64,000 nt of DNA from Parasponia andersonii. Lineage: Eukaryota; Streptophyta; Magnoliopsida; Rosales; Cannabaceae. A program made the translations under genes and the position numbers. Location of the stretch: the NCBI GenBank assembly GCA_002914805.1, contig JXTB01000124.1, forward strand, positions 650,402 through 714,401, written 5' to 3'. The notes beneath the pieces are model-generated. The model worked only from the letters and a program-made list of their open reading frames with translations. It ran no database searches and was not told the DNA's origin. Position 1 is the first letter of the stretch, and every line of letters begins with the position of its first letter. Of this stretch, positions 24,533 through 36,844 are shown in pieces.

Positions 24533-24935
24533 ATGGGTTCGGCTGAGCCCGATTTCGAGGATTTTTTTGAGGAGAAGAAACGGGTTAGGAACCCTCTTGT
24601 TCCAGTAGGTAAATTTCCCATTTTACCCCCCAATTATTCAATGTTTATTTTCTCCATAATTTCTGTTGTTTTGTTATTGAGTTTCATATTTATTTTGAGT
24701 GCTTATTACGCATATGTCACTGTGAGGTTTTTAATCTTTGTGGAATTTTAATAATTATACCAAAATTTGGGTTTTAGGTTAGATTTTTAAATTTATAATT
24801 TGAATTCTTTATTTGTTTTGTTTCTATTGGGGATAAATGTGGGATTTGTCATAAATTGAGCAGTAGGGAAGTTTGGCTATGGGATTGTGAAAATTTGTAT
24901 TGAAACATATCAACATAACAGCTGAAAAAAGCTCC

Positions 24936-24979
<44 letters not shown>

Positions 24980-27900
24980 TCTATCAAGAGTTAATGTTAA
25001 ACTTTTGAATTTAGGATTCGGTGGTTGGACGAATGAGTATGTGGTACTATGGTTGTAGCAACTAGTAACTAGTAAGAAAAATGCAGAGATGTACTTATTT
25101 TGGTTGGATTGGTAAAATGTTAAATTTTGGATCCTATAGTGTAGTTGTTAGCAAGACTTCCTCAGTTGATATTATTGGAATGAGCTTTTTCCGTTTGCTC
25201 AATCAATTTGCGGTTTCGAATTTGGATATTTACTGTTGTTTGTTGTTCTTCATCTGATAAGATATGATTTGCCATCCACTATATGTAATGTCGAGAATTC
25301 TACGATTTCTCTACGTGTGTGGTGCCTAAGGCCAAGTTTCAGTTAGTAGTAACTATAATGCAAAGGTAGTACATAAATCTCCTTCAAATAAGGAACAATG
25401 AAATGCGTCGGAGTATTACTAGTTTCTTATCTTTTATTTTTTTAAATACTAAATGGTAACAATTTTTTATATTTATGCTAACTACTAAGTTTTATTAATA
25501 GAAAATTCATCGAGGACTGCAAGACAGGTTCAAGTACGCATTAACTTACGTATATTGAATTTTCTTGAGATGCTTGTCTTATTTTACATCTTGATGCGGA
25601 TTGTTAGTTGGATGTGACCGACTTTTCTCGAAAAGTTTGTATTTTGGTTTGATGTAGTTTTCTTTAGAAATTCAGGTTTAGCGTAGGTCTAGTGCCTTTT
25701 GAAGTTGAGACGCAAGGAAAAATATATGTAGTTTAGTGTCGGTGTGTGTGTGTGTGTGTAAATATTTGTTCCTATTCAGATTTCCAGGTGGAACACTAGC
25801 AAGCTTGCTAACAGTGCTAGCAAAGTTCAGTGGAATCTCTAGTTTGTGGAAGCAGAGAGAGGTTTTGGTATAGCATGGAGGAAGAGGTTAAATGATAGTT
25901 TGAAACATGAATGAGTATGATTTCAGGTTCTCTGAAAATATTCATTCCTATTCAGTTTGGTTGATTCATTACTCTGTCTAGGTTGGCTTTTGTGAAAGTT
26001 GAAAAGTTCTACCCATTCAAAAATTGGGGTAATTCGAATTTTTAGGATGTTGATAGTGTCAAATTGATTTGCCTTTTCCAATGGAGTGAGTGCTTATTCA
26101 TTGTTCATCTAGAGTCTCTGAAGGTTGAAGGAAGGCTTACATTCGTGTTTTAGTACTTAGATCTTTCGGGTTGTTCTTTCAGTTTGTTTCCTTTGTATGT
26201 GTTTTAATGTTAGTCTTGCATATAATTTTGTTCACTCTGAAGACACATATTAGATTTTATAAAACAAATGATGATGAGCACAATTCAATCAACGCAATAT
26301 CATAAATCAAATATAGATCAAGAGCATGTCCGATGCAATGCAAAACCATTACACTAATGCTATAATTTAACATATAGCTCAAAAATTTTCCTCCAATGAA
26401 TGCATATCTTCTTGTAACGTATTTGACATATGCTATACTTGTACCATATTTGACACTAAGTATAGCGTAATGCCAAATTTGACTTTCAAGTTTATTTCAT
26501 TCGTTATGATTTGAAAATATTAAAGTTCACAGGTTCCAGTTTTAAATAATTAGTTACACCTTTCAACGCTTAGTCAAACAAAATTAATTATTAATTATGA
26601 AATAATAAAAAATTATAAATAGCATGCTAAATTGAAGTATAGTATTTCACTGTTTTTTGTGTCCGTCATTCATTGTATATAGCATTTACGTTGGACATAG
26701 TCTAATACAGAACAAAACATAAATACTCTCATTTGTATTTGAGGCATATCAAGACTATAGTTAAGACCTCTTTAGCTTGGCATTGAGTTTAGGGTCGCAA
26801 TTAACGTCAAGACAACTTCAAACATCAAGAAACCAAGTAAGCTAGAGGTACTATGGTATTCTTGTTTCCTTTTCTCTCTACTTTCTTTTTCTTTCTACTT
26901 TTTCACGTGAACACACTACACACTTAGGGGCATTCCTTATTATTAGCCAAAGAACCCTTCTAATGGGCCTCTTGGGCTAATTTTGGGGTGTTTGAATGTA
27001 GAGCAACTATGACCCAATGGGCTTGGTGTGTGCTGTGTTTTGGTTTTGAAAGTGTTCTAAACCAAAGGGATGACAATGCAATAGATTCTCTTGCTTCCTT
27101 TGATTGTTGTTGATTTATAGTTAGCTCTTGGTGAAGATGATATCTGCAAGTTCAATGCCAAGTTTGAAAGATAATTTCTAAACATATAGTATTGATATAC
27201 CTCAAATGTAATTGATTGTGTTTCTTCATTTTGCATAAGTTATATTTTAGTTATTAATTTAGATTTTGTTGATTTATTGTGCTCATCAAGTTTGTTAATA
27301 CTATCAATTGGTATTAGAACACGTATAGATGTTAGGAGCCTTGATTGTATTGAGCTAGTGGGAGTTTCACTTCCATATATGATGCACATTTTGCAGATTG
27401 ACATTGATTGCTTATGTTCTATATAATACATGCATACTATGGATCTAGTCACTATTTATGATGTCGTGAGCACTTATGGTTGTTTGATAAGTGACAGGCT
27501 GATAAGAGATGTTCGGTTTTAGTCTCAATATTTGGATTGTTGGTGAATCCATTTGTGAGAGTTATCGTCATGTTTTGTGAATCTTTAGCACCATGAATCT
27601 CTAGTACTAGTTATGTATGATATTTATATCCGATCAATACAATATTGTGCATAACTAGTTTGGCTATATATGTTTGTACAAGATTCTTTTATTTAGTATT
27701 TAGACATCTTACGGTTGAATGAGTATTCATTGCAGAATATACAAGATGTCTTACGGTTGAACGAGTATTCATTGCATGATTATATTGTCCAAGTAGGAGA
27801 ACGTATGAATATTTTTGTTTAACTAGTGTCTATCCCATTATAGCTTATATATAATGCTATGTACAATTATTCATTTTATTGTAATAGTTGTCCATACCGT

Positions 27901-28211
27901 ACTTATTGAGTATTATACTAGTTCACATAAATATTCCAATGACATTTGAGAACGTATGCACTTCTTTAGTTCCTATCTTATCGAGTTGTTTCGATGTAAT
28001 CTTAGTCAGTTTCCATCCTGTTTATATAAACATTTCAGGGGCGCTTTTGACTGCGGGAGTACTCACAGCTGGGTTAATCAGCTTCAGGCAAGGCAATTCT
28101 CAATTGGGTCAGATGCTAATGAGGGCTCGTGTTGTTGCCCAAGGTGCTACAGTGGCGCTTATGGTTGGAACTGCTTACTACTATGGAGACAATCCTTGGC
28201 AATCAAAGTAG
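24533..28211 (+). CDS. HIG1-domain (hypoxia-induced gene 1 / RCF1-like) small mitochondrial protein
   Basis: Two exons, 24533-24608 and 28039-28211, join in frame across a 3.43-kb GT..AG intron to give 82 residues. The join makes NPLVPVG-ALLTAGVLTAG, the expected HIG_1_N opening. Two hydrophobic segments (about 25-41 and 57-74) flank a loop with RARVVAQ, which fits the RxRx3Q half of the HIGD signature. The protein ends YYYGDNPWQSK. Yeast Rcf1 and animal HIGD proteins stabilise cytochrome c oxidase supercomplexes in the inner mitochondrial membrane; plant members are annotated as hypoxia-responsive. Size and layout are complete for the family. The start is the first ATG after the compound microsatellite. 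The unusual part is an intron 14 times longer than the coding sequence. Confidence 0.9.
24936..24979. repeat. (ATT)n microsatellite
   Basis: About 14 uninterrupted ATT triplets within the HIG1 intron. Confidence 0.92.
26322..26702. mobile_element. Possible MITE in the HIG1 intron
   Basis: The left end GAGCATGTCCGATGCAATGC is an imperfect inverted match of the right end, which reads GACTATGTCCAACGTAAATG on the minus strand. The 381-base interior is AT-rich and non-coding. Flanking bases do not show a convincing target duplication (CAA left, TAA right). GAGCAT-TCCAATG-like ends are common among plant MITEs, but the superfamily cannot be fixed. Confidence 0.4.
26760..27330 (+). mobile_element. 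Possible Copia-type LTR fragment with primer-binding-site-like end
   Basis: At about 27307 the sequence ATTGGTATTAGAACA closely resembles the initiator-tRNA-Met primer-binding site that follows the 5' LTR in most plant Copia elements. The 500 bases before it could be an LTR remnant, but I find no second LTR and no recognisable pol. Treated as a weak fossil call. Confidence 0.3.
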
Positions 28212-29005
28212 ACAAGCAAATTCTCTCTCCATATTCAAAGTAACATAATCAAAATATGTGATTCTTTCAGTTTTAGACCATAATTGTGGTCATAAATGTT
28301 CTATATTAATCTTGCTTTTATTTTTTTTTCAAAACAAATTTATGAATCGTTATAGATGATATGCGCATCCTTAAGCGTCTCTAAATAAACAACCGCTTTC
28401 AATGAGTGATGCTGGTAAATGAGTATGCGATATCTTACAATAAATATTTGCAATTATCCTATTTTGTTGGTTATGGTAGCATTTAGCACTATTGAGCATA
28501 CCGATATAGATTCTAGACAATTGAGTGATGCAATTAGTATTTGGTGAGTTATTGCATTCAACTGTATGCGAGTCTTTTAGTCCTCGTAACAACTCCTAGC
28601 ACCAAGTCCTAGAGATTATAGTTATGGAGATAAGCTTGGTGGTTGGTACTAGCACGTGCTCTAACTCTTAAGTTTATCCTGAAAAAAACCAAATCTCGTT
28701 CAGCCATTCCTCAGATAGTGATCTGGTACAGCTGTCCAATGCGAGGAGGCGAAGGAAGCCAGCTCAGATTCTCTCCTGGGCCCCGGCCCATTAAACTTGT
28801 GGCTGTTCTACAGCAAGCAACGGCTACCAGACACCTGTCTACTGGTGGTACCGGACTTGACCCTACAAACTCAGGCCCCAACCAGATAATCCAAAGAATA
28901 AATTTGGGCCCATTTTAAATGTACGACTCATTTCTCTCCGCTAATCCACTTCCTAGTTGGGGCCTCTCCATTATCCAACCCAACCTGAGAAACTCCATAT
29001 AAGCC
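28212..29005. other. Intergenic region between HIG1 and HLH genes
   Basis: It contains the 3' UTR of the HIG1 gene and the presumed promoter of the HLH gene. An open frame at 28643-28918 (91 codons) shows no family resemblance and is probably chance. The sequence becomes less AT-rich after 28700, as is common for a promoter-proximal region. Confidence 0.5.
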
Positions 29006-29338
29006 ATGCCCAGCTCACATTTGATTACTGTGGATCTTGAGAGTCAAAAGATCATGGGATATGTCAGTCCCTGTATTAAAACAGGTTACTCTTACAAAAA
29101 TGATGAAATGTCTGAAAATTGTGAATTAGTCAGTTTGAAGAGGTCAGAAAAGAGAAGAAGAAGAAAAACAAGAAGAGTGAGACTAAGTGGGAGGTTTCAT
29201 AGGCTCCAGAGGCTCGTCCCTGGGGGTCAAGGACTGCAACCAGATCGGCTTATGGCTCAGACTGCTGGTTACATTATGCATTTGAGGCTGCAACTTAGTG
29301 TACTAGATGCTCTTCTTAAAGTACATGATCATACATAA
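29006..29338 (+). CDS. Short atypical (non-DNA-binding type) HLH regulator
   Basis: This is a single-exon gene of 110 residues. Residues about 46-58 are strongly basic (RSEKRRRRKTRRV), followed by an HLH-like segment: helix 1 near 58-71 (RLSGRFHRLQRLV), loop PGGQGLQPDRL, and helix 2 near 83-104 (AQTAGYIMHLRLQLSVLDAL). LVPGG with TAxYIxxLxxQ is the hallmark of the plant atypical HLH group that includes IBH1, PAR1/2 and UPBEAT1, which dimerise with other bHLH proteins. The basic part lacks the His-Glu-Arg pattern needed for E-box binding, so a role as a negative partner is inferred. The N-terminal 45 residues have no recognisable domain. The closest subfamily cannot be settled by eye. Confidence 0.8.
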   Translation: MPSSHLITVDLESQKIMGYVSPCIKTGYSYKNDEMSENCELVSLKRSEKRRRRKTRRVRLSGRFHRLQRLVPGGQGLQPDRLMAQTAGYIMHLRLQLSVLDALLKVHDHT

Positions 29339-32315
29339 CCACAACTCCTTTCTAGTTATGTGTGTATATAATGTACTTTTTCTCTTTGTTCATTTGTTCT
29401 GATCAGTCATCTCATGAATTTTTATGTGTTTCTTTTCGTGGGATTTTCGTTTGGATATGTAATTATCTGGGATTTAAGATTTGTACACGTCATTTTTACC
29501 ATTTACGCAAGAAGTGTCATCTTTAGTGTTCTCATCCGACTTTATTATACAAGTTTTAAGGATATATGACTTTAGATTTCTTTTCTAACTATCTTCCTAT
29601 TGAAACTTTTATACATACAAATGTGAAATCTCTGAAAAAGAGGTTCTAGAATTAGCTTGAAATCTAGAAAAACGCACAGAATTAAGTTACTTCAACAATG
29701 CAAATGCAAAAAACTGTTATAAGTAACCAAATGGTTATATTGTGGCTGATAGATCAAAAAGATGAGAATTAGAACCAATACAAGGAAGATTGAAATGTAG
29801 AACTAGGAAACGGCGGAAAGCGTTGGAATTGAAGTAGGCCATGAAGGATACACAATAGTGAAGTTGCGCAAGTATAAAGTAAGCTCATCTGCTATGGACT
29901 TCGGATACTAAGAGAGTTGGCCGACTTTTTTATACTTTCCTTCTCCGCCAACCTTGAATTTGCAAACATTATGGTCGCAGAAAATGTAAATCACATCACA
30001 TTCTCTCTGTCTCGTTCCTCTGTAACCTTGCCTTGTGCACCAAAAGCCACTCTTTAGCATCATTATTATTGTTGTTGTTAAAATAATAATAATAATGCAA
30101 ATGCTAAGTTAAAATCATAATAATGCAATTTGAATGAATAAAATAATGTTATAGAGGAAAGTACTCAGGTACTAATCCAAGGCATAACATCATGCACTAA
30201 AAGAAAACAAAAACTTGTTACAGTTAGAGTAATAAAGGAATTTCAATATCTAGATGAACATATATTGGGGCGGTCATGGTGGATATATAATGCATTCAAA
30301 GCTTAATTTGGAATAGAATAATTTGATAGATGGACTTTTACTTAATTATTTAATATTTTTTTTTAAAATGCGATCCTCGTACCTCGTGTCATGCATGATA
30401 GTTTGAAGTTTGAACAAATAATCAAATAGTTGAGTTGGGGTTTAATTCAATTTCAAGCAATACCGAAAGCATTAACTCATTGCTTCCAAAATGACTCCAT
30501 TATGTGCCATATATAAAGGCTTTATTTCCTTTATTTTTATTTTTATTAGTTGATTGTAAGAGAAATTCCATAAAAGGCACAAAACGGCCCAAAGAATAAC
30601 AGGAACTGAACATGACGAAGTTACATGAACTTCCAAAGAAGAGTCTTAACAGGACCACCAAAAAAGAAACGAGTAAAGGACATAAATAGGACTAATTTGG
30701 GCCAAAATAACTTTTTAATGTATTTTTTTTAAGATAATATTTTTAGAAGTATCAAAAATTTCTTGATATATGTCAAGAATTCATAACCATAAAAAGATCT
30801 AAATTTTTTTTATTGACAAAAAATTCATGACTTTTAGGTCAAGACGTCCTTGACAGTTTAAAAGGATATAAAAAAAAATTATTTTGGCTTAAATTAGTTC
30901 TATTCATGTCATTTTCTCAAAGAGAATAAGGAACTAGACATGCCCAACCAACTTAGTTAGAGCAATGTTATATGAATGTCTAGTTGTCTACTACAGAGAG
31001 GGGGTCCAAACATCTTAAGATCTTATATCTTGGATAAATTTACACCTAATACCCGTGTTTATATTTTATTTTCATAAATTCTCATTTTTAATTTTTTTAA
31101 AAAGTACTTATTTTATGGTATATATTTTATGTGCAAAATATGAGTAATACATATTTTTAATATAAATTTTTACATATCAAGCATATATTTAATGTGTAAA
31201 ATATAAACAATATATATTTATAATGTAAATATTAACTATGGTATATATTTAAAATGTGTGCCAATTTTAGTATAATTTTTATACATAAAATATATAACTT
31301 CACTTCATGTGTAAAAAAAATATTAGTAGTCTACATTTCTCTAAAAAAAAATGGATACGAGTGAAGTAAAAATAAAAATGGGGATATATTAAAATATGGT
31401 TTTAAAAATTGGTAATTATGAACTTTTCCCTGTATCCTACGGTCTAAGCTGATATATGGAGGATTTATAGTTTATTTCTCAGTTGAGAAATTATGCCCTT
31501 TGCTGATTCAGAAAATGTGTATTTTTTAAAGTTATATTTATATGGCCGTTTCTTTCATATTAGTAACTAATCATCTTGCAAGTTTACTTAATTACCCATT
31601 TCTTTACGACAGAGTTCTCTCTCTCAAAGTTTAAGGTGCTGTTCTCGACAGTTTCCGACATTATTCTCGACGATCCAAGCTCCGCCAATGTTCTCAACAA
31701 AGCTTTGCCATTGTTACCAAGAATTATGTAAGAGAAATTCATGCAACAAAAATGATTTTGAGGGGCAAAAGTCTGCAAAGTCAATCAGTGGGAGAGGCAA
31801 AGAGGGCCCCCCTCCCCCTCTCCATTTTTTTTTTTTTTATTTATCATTTTTCACTTATACATAGAACGAGATTTTTTCTCAATTTGGCCTCATTGACATT
31901 TCTTTTTTACAATTATGTCCTCAACATAATATTTGAATTTTCACTTTCATTCCTCCTTAGCTACTACTTAGGAAATAATTTTTCTTTTCCCTTCAAGTTT
32001 ATAAACCAAAATTTGAGCTTAAAAAAAGTGGGATTTAGAAATATCTCTTCTCATTTTACCCACAGTTCTAATGCTCCATGAGAACAAAGAAGCAAAGATT
32101 AAAAAAAAAAAAAAACTATTTTTTAAGAACAAATCCTACAATGTACCTTTTTTTTAAAGATAAAATAAGATTAGTTCCTTTTTAGGCTTTAATTGTAAAT
32201 TCTTTAAAACGTGAAAGTTTCATTTTAGAAAATGCTAAAAAGTATATGTGGACCAATATAAGTGGATTATATATTTTAAATTTATATATGGATCGTACTT
32301 CTCTATTAATTTTGG
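29339..32315. other. AT-rich intergenic region, no gene
   Basis: No coding segment is recognised. About 31040-31400 resembles 23830-24110 in the same orientation, suggesting a dispersed AT-rich repeat. A T-run and CT-rich block lies near 31800-31840. Open frames at 31584-31784 and 31752-32081 are low-complexity and look like chance. Confidence 0.55.
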
Positions 32316-33712
32316 TGTTATTTAGGGATGTGACAAAATTTTTATAATTAATCACTAATTAAAATATCAATTCTCAAATAATGTAATAATTATACAATTT
32401 GGGGTTAATTAAGAAAATGTGGCGTATCAAAATTATATTGGATAAGAGAGGACTATGACATCTCAAAACAAGTGTCAATTTCTTATTAGAAATTTGATAA
32501 AATCATATCACATTATTAAGGAGCTTACGCCATATCACTGTGACACCTCATGTCACAACACTACAAAGCCACGTGTCATGCCTTCATTGGACCTCTTCCT
32601 CTTAGTTTGGTGTCAAATTCTCCAAATCTTCATCTTAGAAGACAACATCTATTGACTAATGTATCAATCATATAAGAGTTCTAAAGCTCATTCTTACCCA
32701 TTCCACTGTTAGGTGTTAGGTATATGCCCATATATAGGTTCTTTCTTGTAATCGAAAAAACAACTGATTTTATTGAATCTTCTCTCTTTCCTTTTATTTT
32801 TCTCTCTCCTTATATTTATCTATACAAATTAAATAATTAATTACTTTTTGCTCCATTGTTTTACAAGCTCAGTGCAATCTTTCTCTCAAAATTGCAACTA
32901 AAGCCACTAAAAGTTCATAACCAATTAATTACCTCCTCTCTTTTTCTATGTTCCGGATTCTAACACCAATTAACATCATCATATTTCAATTTTCTTTTCA
33001 CTGTCTCTCTTTTATTAAATATGTATACACGTACACGTATAGATACATTTATACAAATATATATGAATATATACATTCTTATATACATATAAGCTATAGA
33101 TATATACTTATATACTATTATTATTATTATTATTATTATTATTTATGCAGACTTTGGGAATGCTTAGCTACTCGCCTAATTATTTTCTATTGCTCCAAAT
33201 ATTTACAGGATATTAACTATACATATTGTGCTAATAATTTAAATTCTGCACTTTAAATTCTTACAAATCTGTGACTCTGAGTTATTTAGCAAACGGAGTT
33301 ATAATGTATACGACCTTTGTTTGCAACCATTCACGTTAAATTCAGTAGTTTATATTGTTGCTATTTATTTTTAGTATTGTTTATTTATATTTTTAACTGA
33401 ATAACTAGAATCATATATGACAGAAACATTAACCATCTTTTTGTTTTTTTCTGACCATATGGCTAGTATCATCTACGTTAGAAATATTAACTATCTAATA
33501 CGTGGTGATGGATATTAAAACTACCCATATATGTTTACCTCCAGGTTAAGTTGTCAAAGATACAATAATTTTCTGACACGTGGAATTATATTGCTACAAT
33601 TTTCCACGTCATTTTCTCCATTTCTACCACTATCTTACTTATTGTTAATTAAGTGTTATTATGCTTAATTAATTTTTTCTAATCAAATTATAAAAAATAA
33701 AATCTCAGAACA
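32316..33712 (+). repeat. 5' LTR of the degenerate gypsy element
   Basis: Left direct repeat of about 1.4 kb beginning near TGTTATTTAGGGATGTGACA and ending near CTCAGAACA. It includes an (ATT)n run at about 33118-33141 and a likely promoter/leader region around 32730-32760. Confidence 0.78.
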
Positions 33713-34417
33713 TTAAAGACAACTCCAGTAGGGAGTAGCCAAGTGAAACAAGATTTTTTTTTCAGTATTTCTAATATCTCAAAAATTATCTTGGAACTCT
33801 ACCCGTTCTTCGCCTAAAAAAAAGGTTGCTATCAAAATGGCTGAGGAATAAAATTTACCAAGAAATGAAACATCAAGTCAGCAAGAAAAGATACTTGCTC
33901 AGATGAAAAGCATATTAAAAATTTTGATAAAATTTTAGGAGCTAATAATGTAGAAATTGGCTGAGATAGAAAAGAAAGATAAATAGGGGACTACTGCTCC
34001 TGCTTCCTCTTGTCAAAATAATAATTCACTCGTATCAGACAATCAAAACCATGTTTTGCCAACAACGAAAGAAAACCCCATCAATCTTACAACTTTAGTT
34101 AGTTAGAACTCACAGTTTCATTACTAAAAAAGAACTACAAGATGTGCTCAAAATAAAGACAGAAAAAGCTAGTAAAATTGTGGCAACAATAGATTTCTAG
34201 CCTCCTTATCCTGCATATATTTTGTCTAAGCCATATCCGAAAGATTATACTTATCCTTTTTTCAAGAAATTTGATAGAAAGAAAGGTAATGCTAAGGAAT
34301 ACGTCATTGGTTTCCAAGATGACCTCAGAATCTATGCCAATGACCATGAATTGAAGCTAAGGAAATTTTCAAAATTTCTCACAGATCGGACATATTCATG
34401 GTTTTCCAATATACTAG

Positions 34418-35775
34418 TGATAACTCTATAAAAATAGAGTTATTTGGTATATTTTTGAGTCTTAGGATAGCTATTTTAAAGGATCAATTTGTTTAGTTTA
34501 AGTGTCTTTCTTTATTTTATTTTTGTCCGTAGTGTTTCCAATGATTACAATTCAATATAGTCAGTATCTATTCTATTTTCTTTTTATTTCTAGTAGGAAT
34601 GCTGAACTTAAGTAAAAGCTGGAACTTTGCTGCAGTAACGTGCCGGAGCAATACCGAACAGCAGATTCTTTTTCCAGCTGGCATCTTTTACGCACAGCTG
34701 GTGCTGATAGCTAATATTAAATACCAGCTAATGGAAAATGAAACAAAAGTGGTCCTCACTCCATATTTGGCTAACACGTGTGTTAGGGTATCTTACCTAC
34801 TCTGATATAAAAGGAAAATGTACTGTAGAGAAGGGGGAGAGGACGGTTGATCAGAGAGAAAAACAGAAAAGAAAAGAAAAGAGAAGAAGATAGTACAGAG
34901 AAGAGAGGACGAATGAGAGGAAGTACTAGAAGTAGGGAGCTCGATTTACCATTATCCAGCTAGATTTTTTCTTACCTTCTTAAATCTTCTTTGTATTTAA
35001 TTTCTTTTTCTTATCTTGAACTTTCTATAATCTATGAATTACTTTGGGTTGTTGATTTTTGAGCCCCAGAACATGAGCTAAGTTTTTCTTAGCTGGGATA
35101 TTGATGAATCTAAGGTTGTAATGAAGGATTAAATGTTGTTTTAAGTGTTTATGGTAATTTCCTCTTGTTCACTCAAGTGAGCTTCATCATTAATGCCTAT
35201 TATTGTTTGGCCACCAATATTTAGGATAAATAAACTAGGATTAATTCTGAAAAAGTTAATTTTAGTTGGATCTAAGTTGAATGATACATAGTAATGATCT
35301 AGGAATATGTCATTACCGTGTATAACCCATTGAAAATCGATACTATAAAGGAAGTATTGAGAACTAGATCAACATAGGAATATGTTAAATCGGGTTTAAA
35401 GAACTTTAAACATAATAAATTCGGAAGATTATTATGTACTGATGGAATTTTCTGTTACTGGAATGAATATTGCCATAAGCATTGCTGCAGCAATTGTACC
35501 TAGATTTGCAACCGAGGAGGATTCAATCATCCCAACTTAATATATCTATCCATTTACAATCTCTTGTTTAGGTCATATTGTTTTATGTTTGGAATTTACA
35601 TTTTTTTTTTATTTTGTATCTGTCAATTCTTATAATTTCTTAATTCAGCTTATTTGACATTAGTTTTATCCAACTAATTTTGTTAATCAATCTTTGTGGA
35701 GACGATACTCAACTCATTATTATATTACTTGTTTGGCACGTGCACTTGTGTAGCAATTATAAAATAATACCAACA
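34418..35775. repeat. Solo LTR inserted in the gag of the older element
   Basis: A 1,358-base segment begins TGATAACTCTATAAAAATAG and ends ACCAACA. It is flanked on both sides by the identical 5-mer ACTAG (34413-34417 and 35776-35780). Gag-like wording of the host element is found on either side. The terminal TG..CA, perfect target duplication and absence of any coding interior make this a solo LTR left by recombination. Its 5' end contains the near-palindrome AACTCTATAAAAATAGAGTT. A purine-rich tract at 34856-34905 lies inside. Confidence 0.85.
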
Positions 35776-36844
35776 ACTAGCAGGTAATATCTCTATATGG
35801 GATGAAATGGTCATAACATTCTACACCACATTTTTTATAGCAAAGTGTAAATTAGATTTGTTTGATCTTTCCAGCATAATAAAAAAGAAAATGAATCACT
35901 CACAACTTACCGAATAGATTCAAGGAGAAGGCATTGGACTGCAAACAAATCATCTGAGAGAACAAACTGATTCAGATGTATATCAAAGATATGCGAGCTG
36001 AATAAAAAGTCCATATTCAAAATCATGTCATTCTGAATTTTGCCAAACTAATGTTCAAAGTAAGCAACACCAAAGAAACAATAATGGATTTGTACAAATC
36101 TTCTAGAAGGTATAGTACTGAAAGTTGGGGCAAGCTATCTTTCTCCAAGTGGAAATGAGAGGTCACTTTAGTTGAAAAAGTATGTTAAGACAACCCCTCC
36201 CGAGATACCTATAACACAAAATTAAATCATCCCACTTGTACGAGCATGGATAGAAGATTGGGTATTATGGTCTCCACTGGTCCAAACTCCACCTACACCA
36301 AAAGAAACAAAGAATCCTTCTTGTTGTTTCACAAGAAAGTAGGCTATGCTTCATTTGACTGTTATATAGTACGAAAAACCTATCATGAAAAAGCTCAAAA
36401 AGGAATTTTAATTAGGGCAATAACAATAAAGAGCTGAGAATAACACATTCTCTAACTATGAAAGAGGTTAAATAAATGTCTACGCCTTTACTGAGATGAG
36501 TGGTGGAGAATGCTAGTAAATAACTATCAAGAAATCCAAAAAAGCCATAGAAAAATCTAATAAAGTCTCACGTTCTGTAATGAGGCAATATAAACCATCT
36601 TCAATAATTCAATGATTTTTAGGCCCAGGTAAGTTTTCGATACCAACCATAATAACTCTATAAACACCCCCTTCATTAGGGACTATTGGTTATAAAATAT
36701 TTCAGTTATAATAAATGGTTAGTTTCTATTTTCTTTTGTACTTATAATGTATGGTACATGCCATTCATAAGCTTTAGAATCAAAATAGTCAATTGAGATT
36801 ACATGAAATTGTAATCATTATAAATTATATTTCATAACCTATAT

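Larger units (their letters stand above)
24609..28038. other. Large HIG1 intron with repeats and transposon traces
   Basis: The intron contains an (ATT)n microsatellite (24936-24979), a possible MITE (26322-26702), a possible fragment of a Copia-type LTR element (about 26760-27330) and a 42-base tandem duplication beginning at 27708 and 27750 (CTTACGGTTGAATGAGTATT). A purine-poor stretch and a short GT run near 25742-25759 are also present. No internal gene is recognised. Confidence 0.7.

Noticed and set aside
28643-28918. 91-codon open frame upstream of the HLH gene
   Set aside because: No family resemblance, proline/serine-rich mixed composition and a position in a probable promoter; left uncalled.
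33001-33141. TATA/ATA-rich open frame at 32948-33256 with Tyr-rich repeats
   Set aside because: It is microsatellite-driven translation inside an LTR, not a gene.
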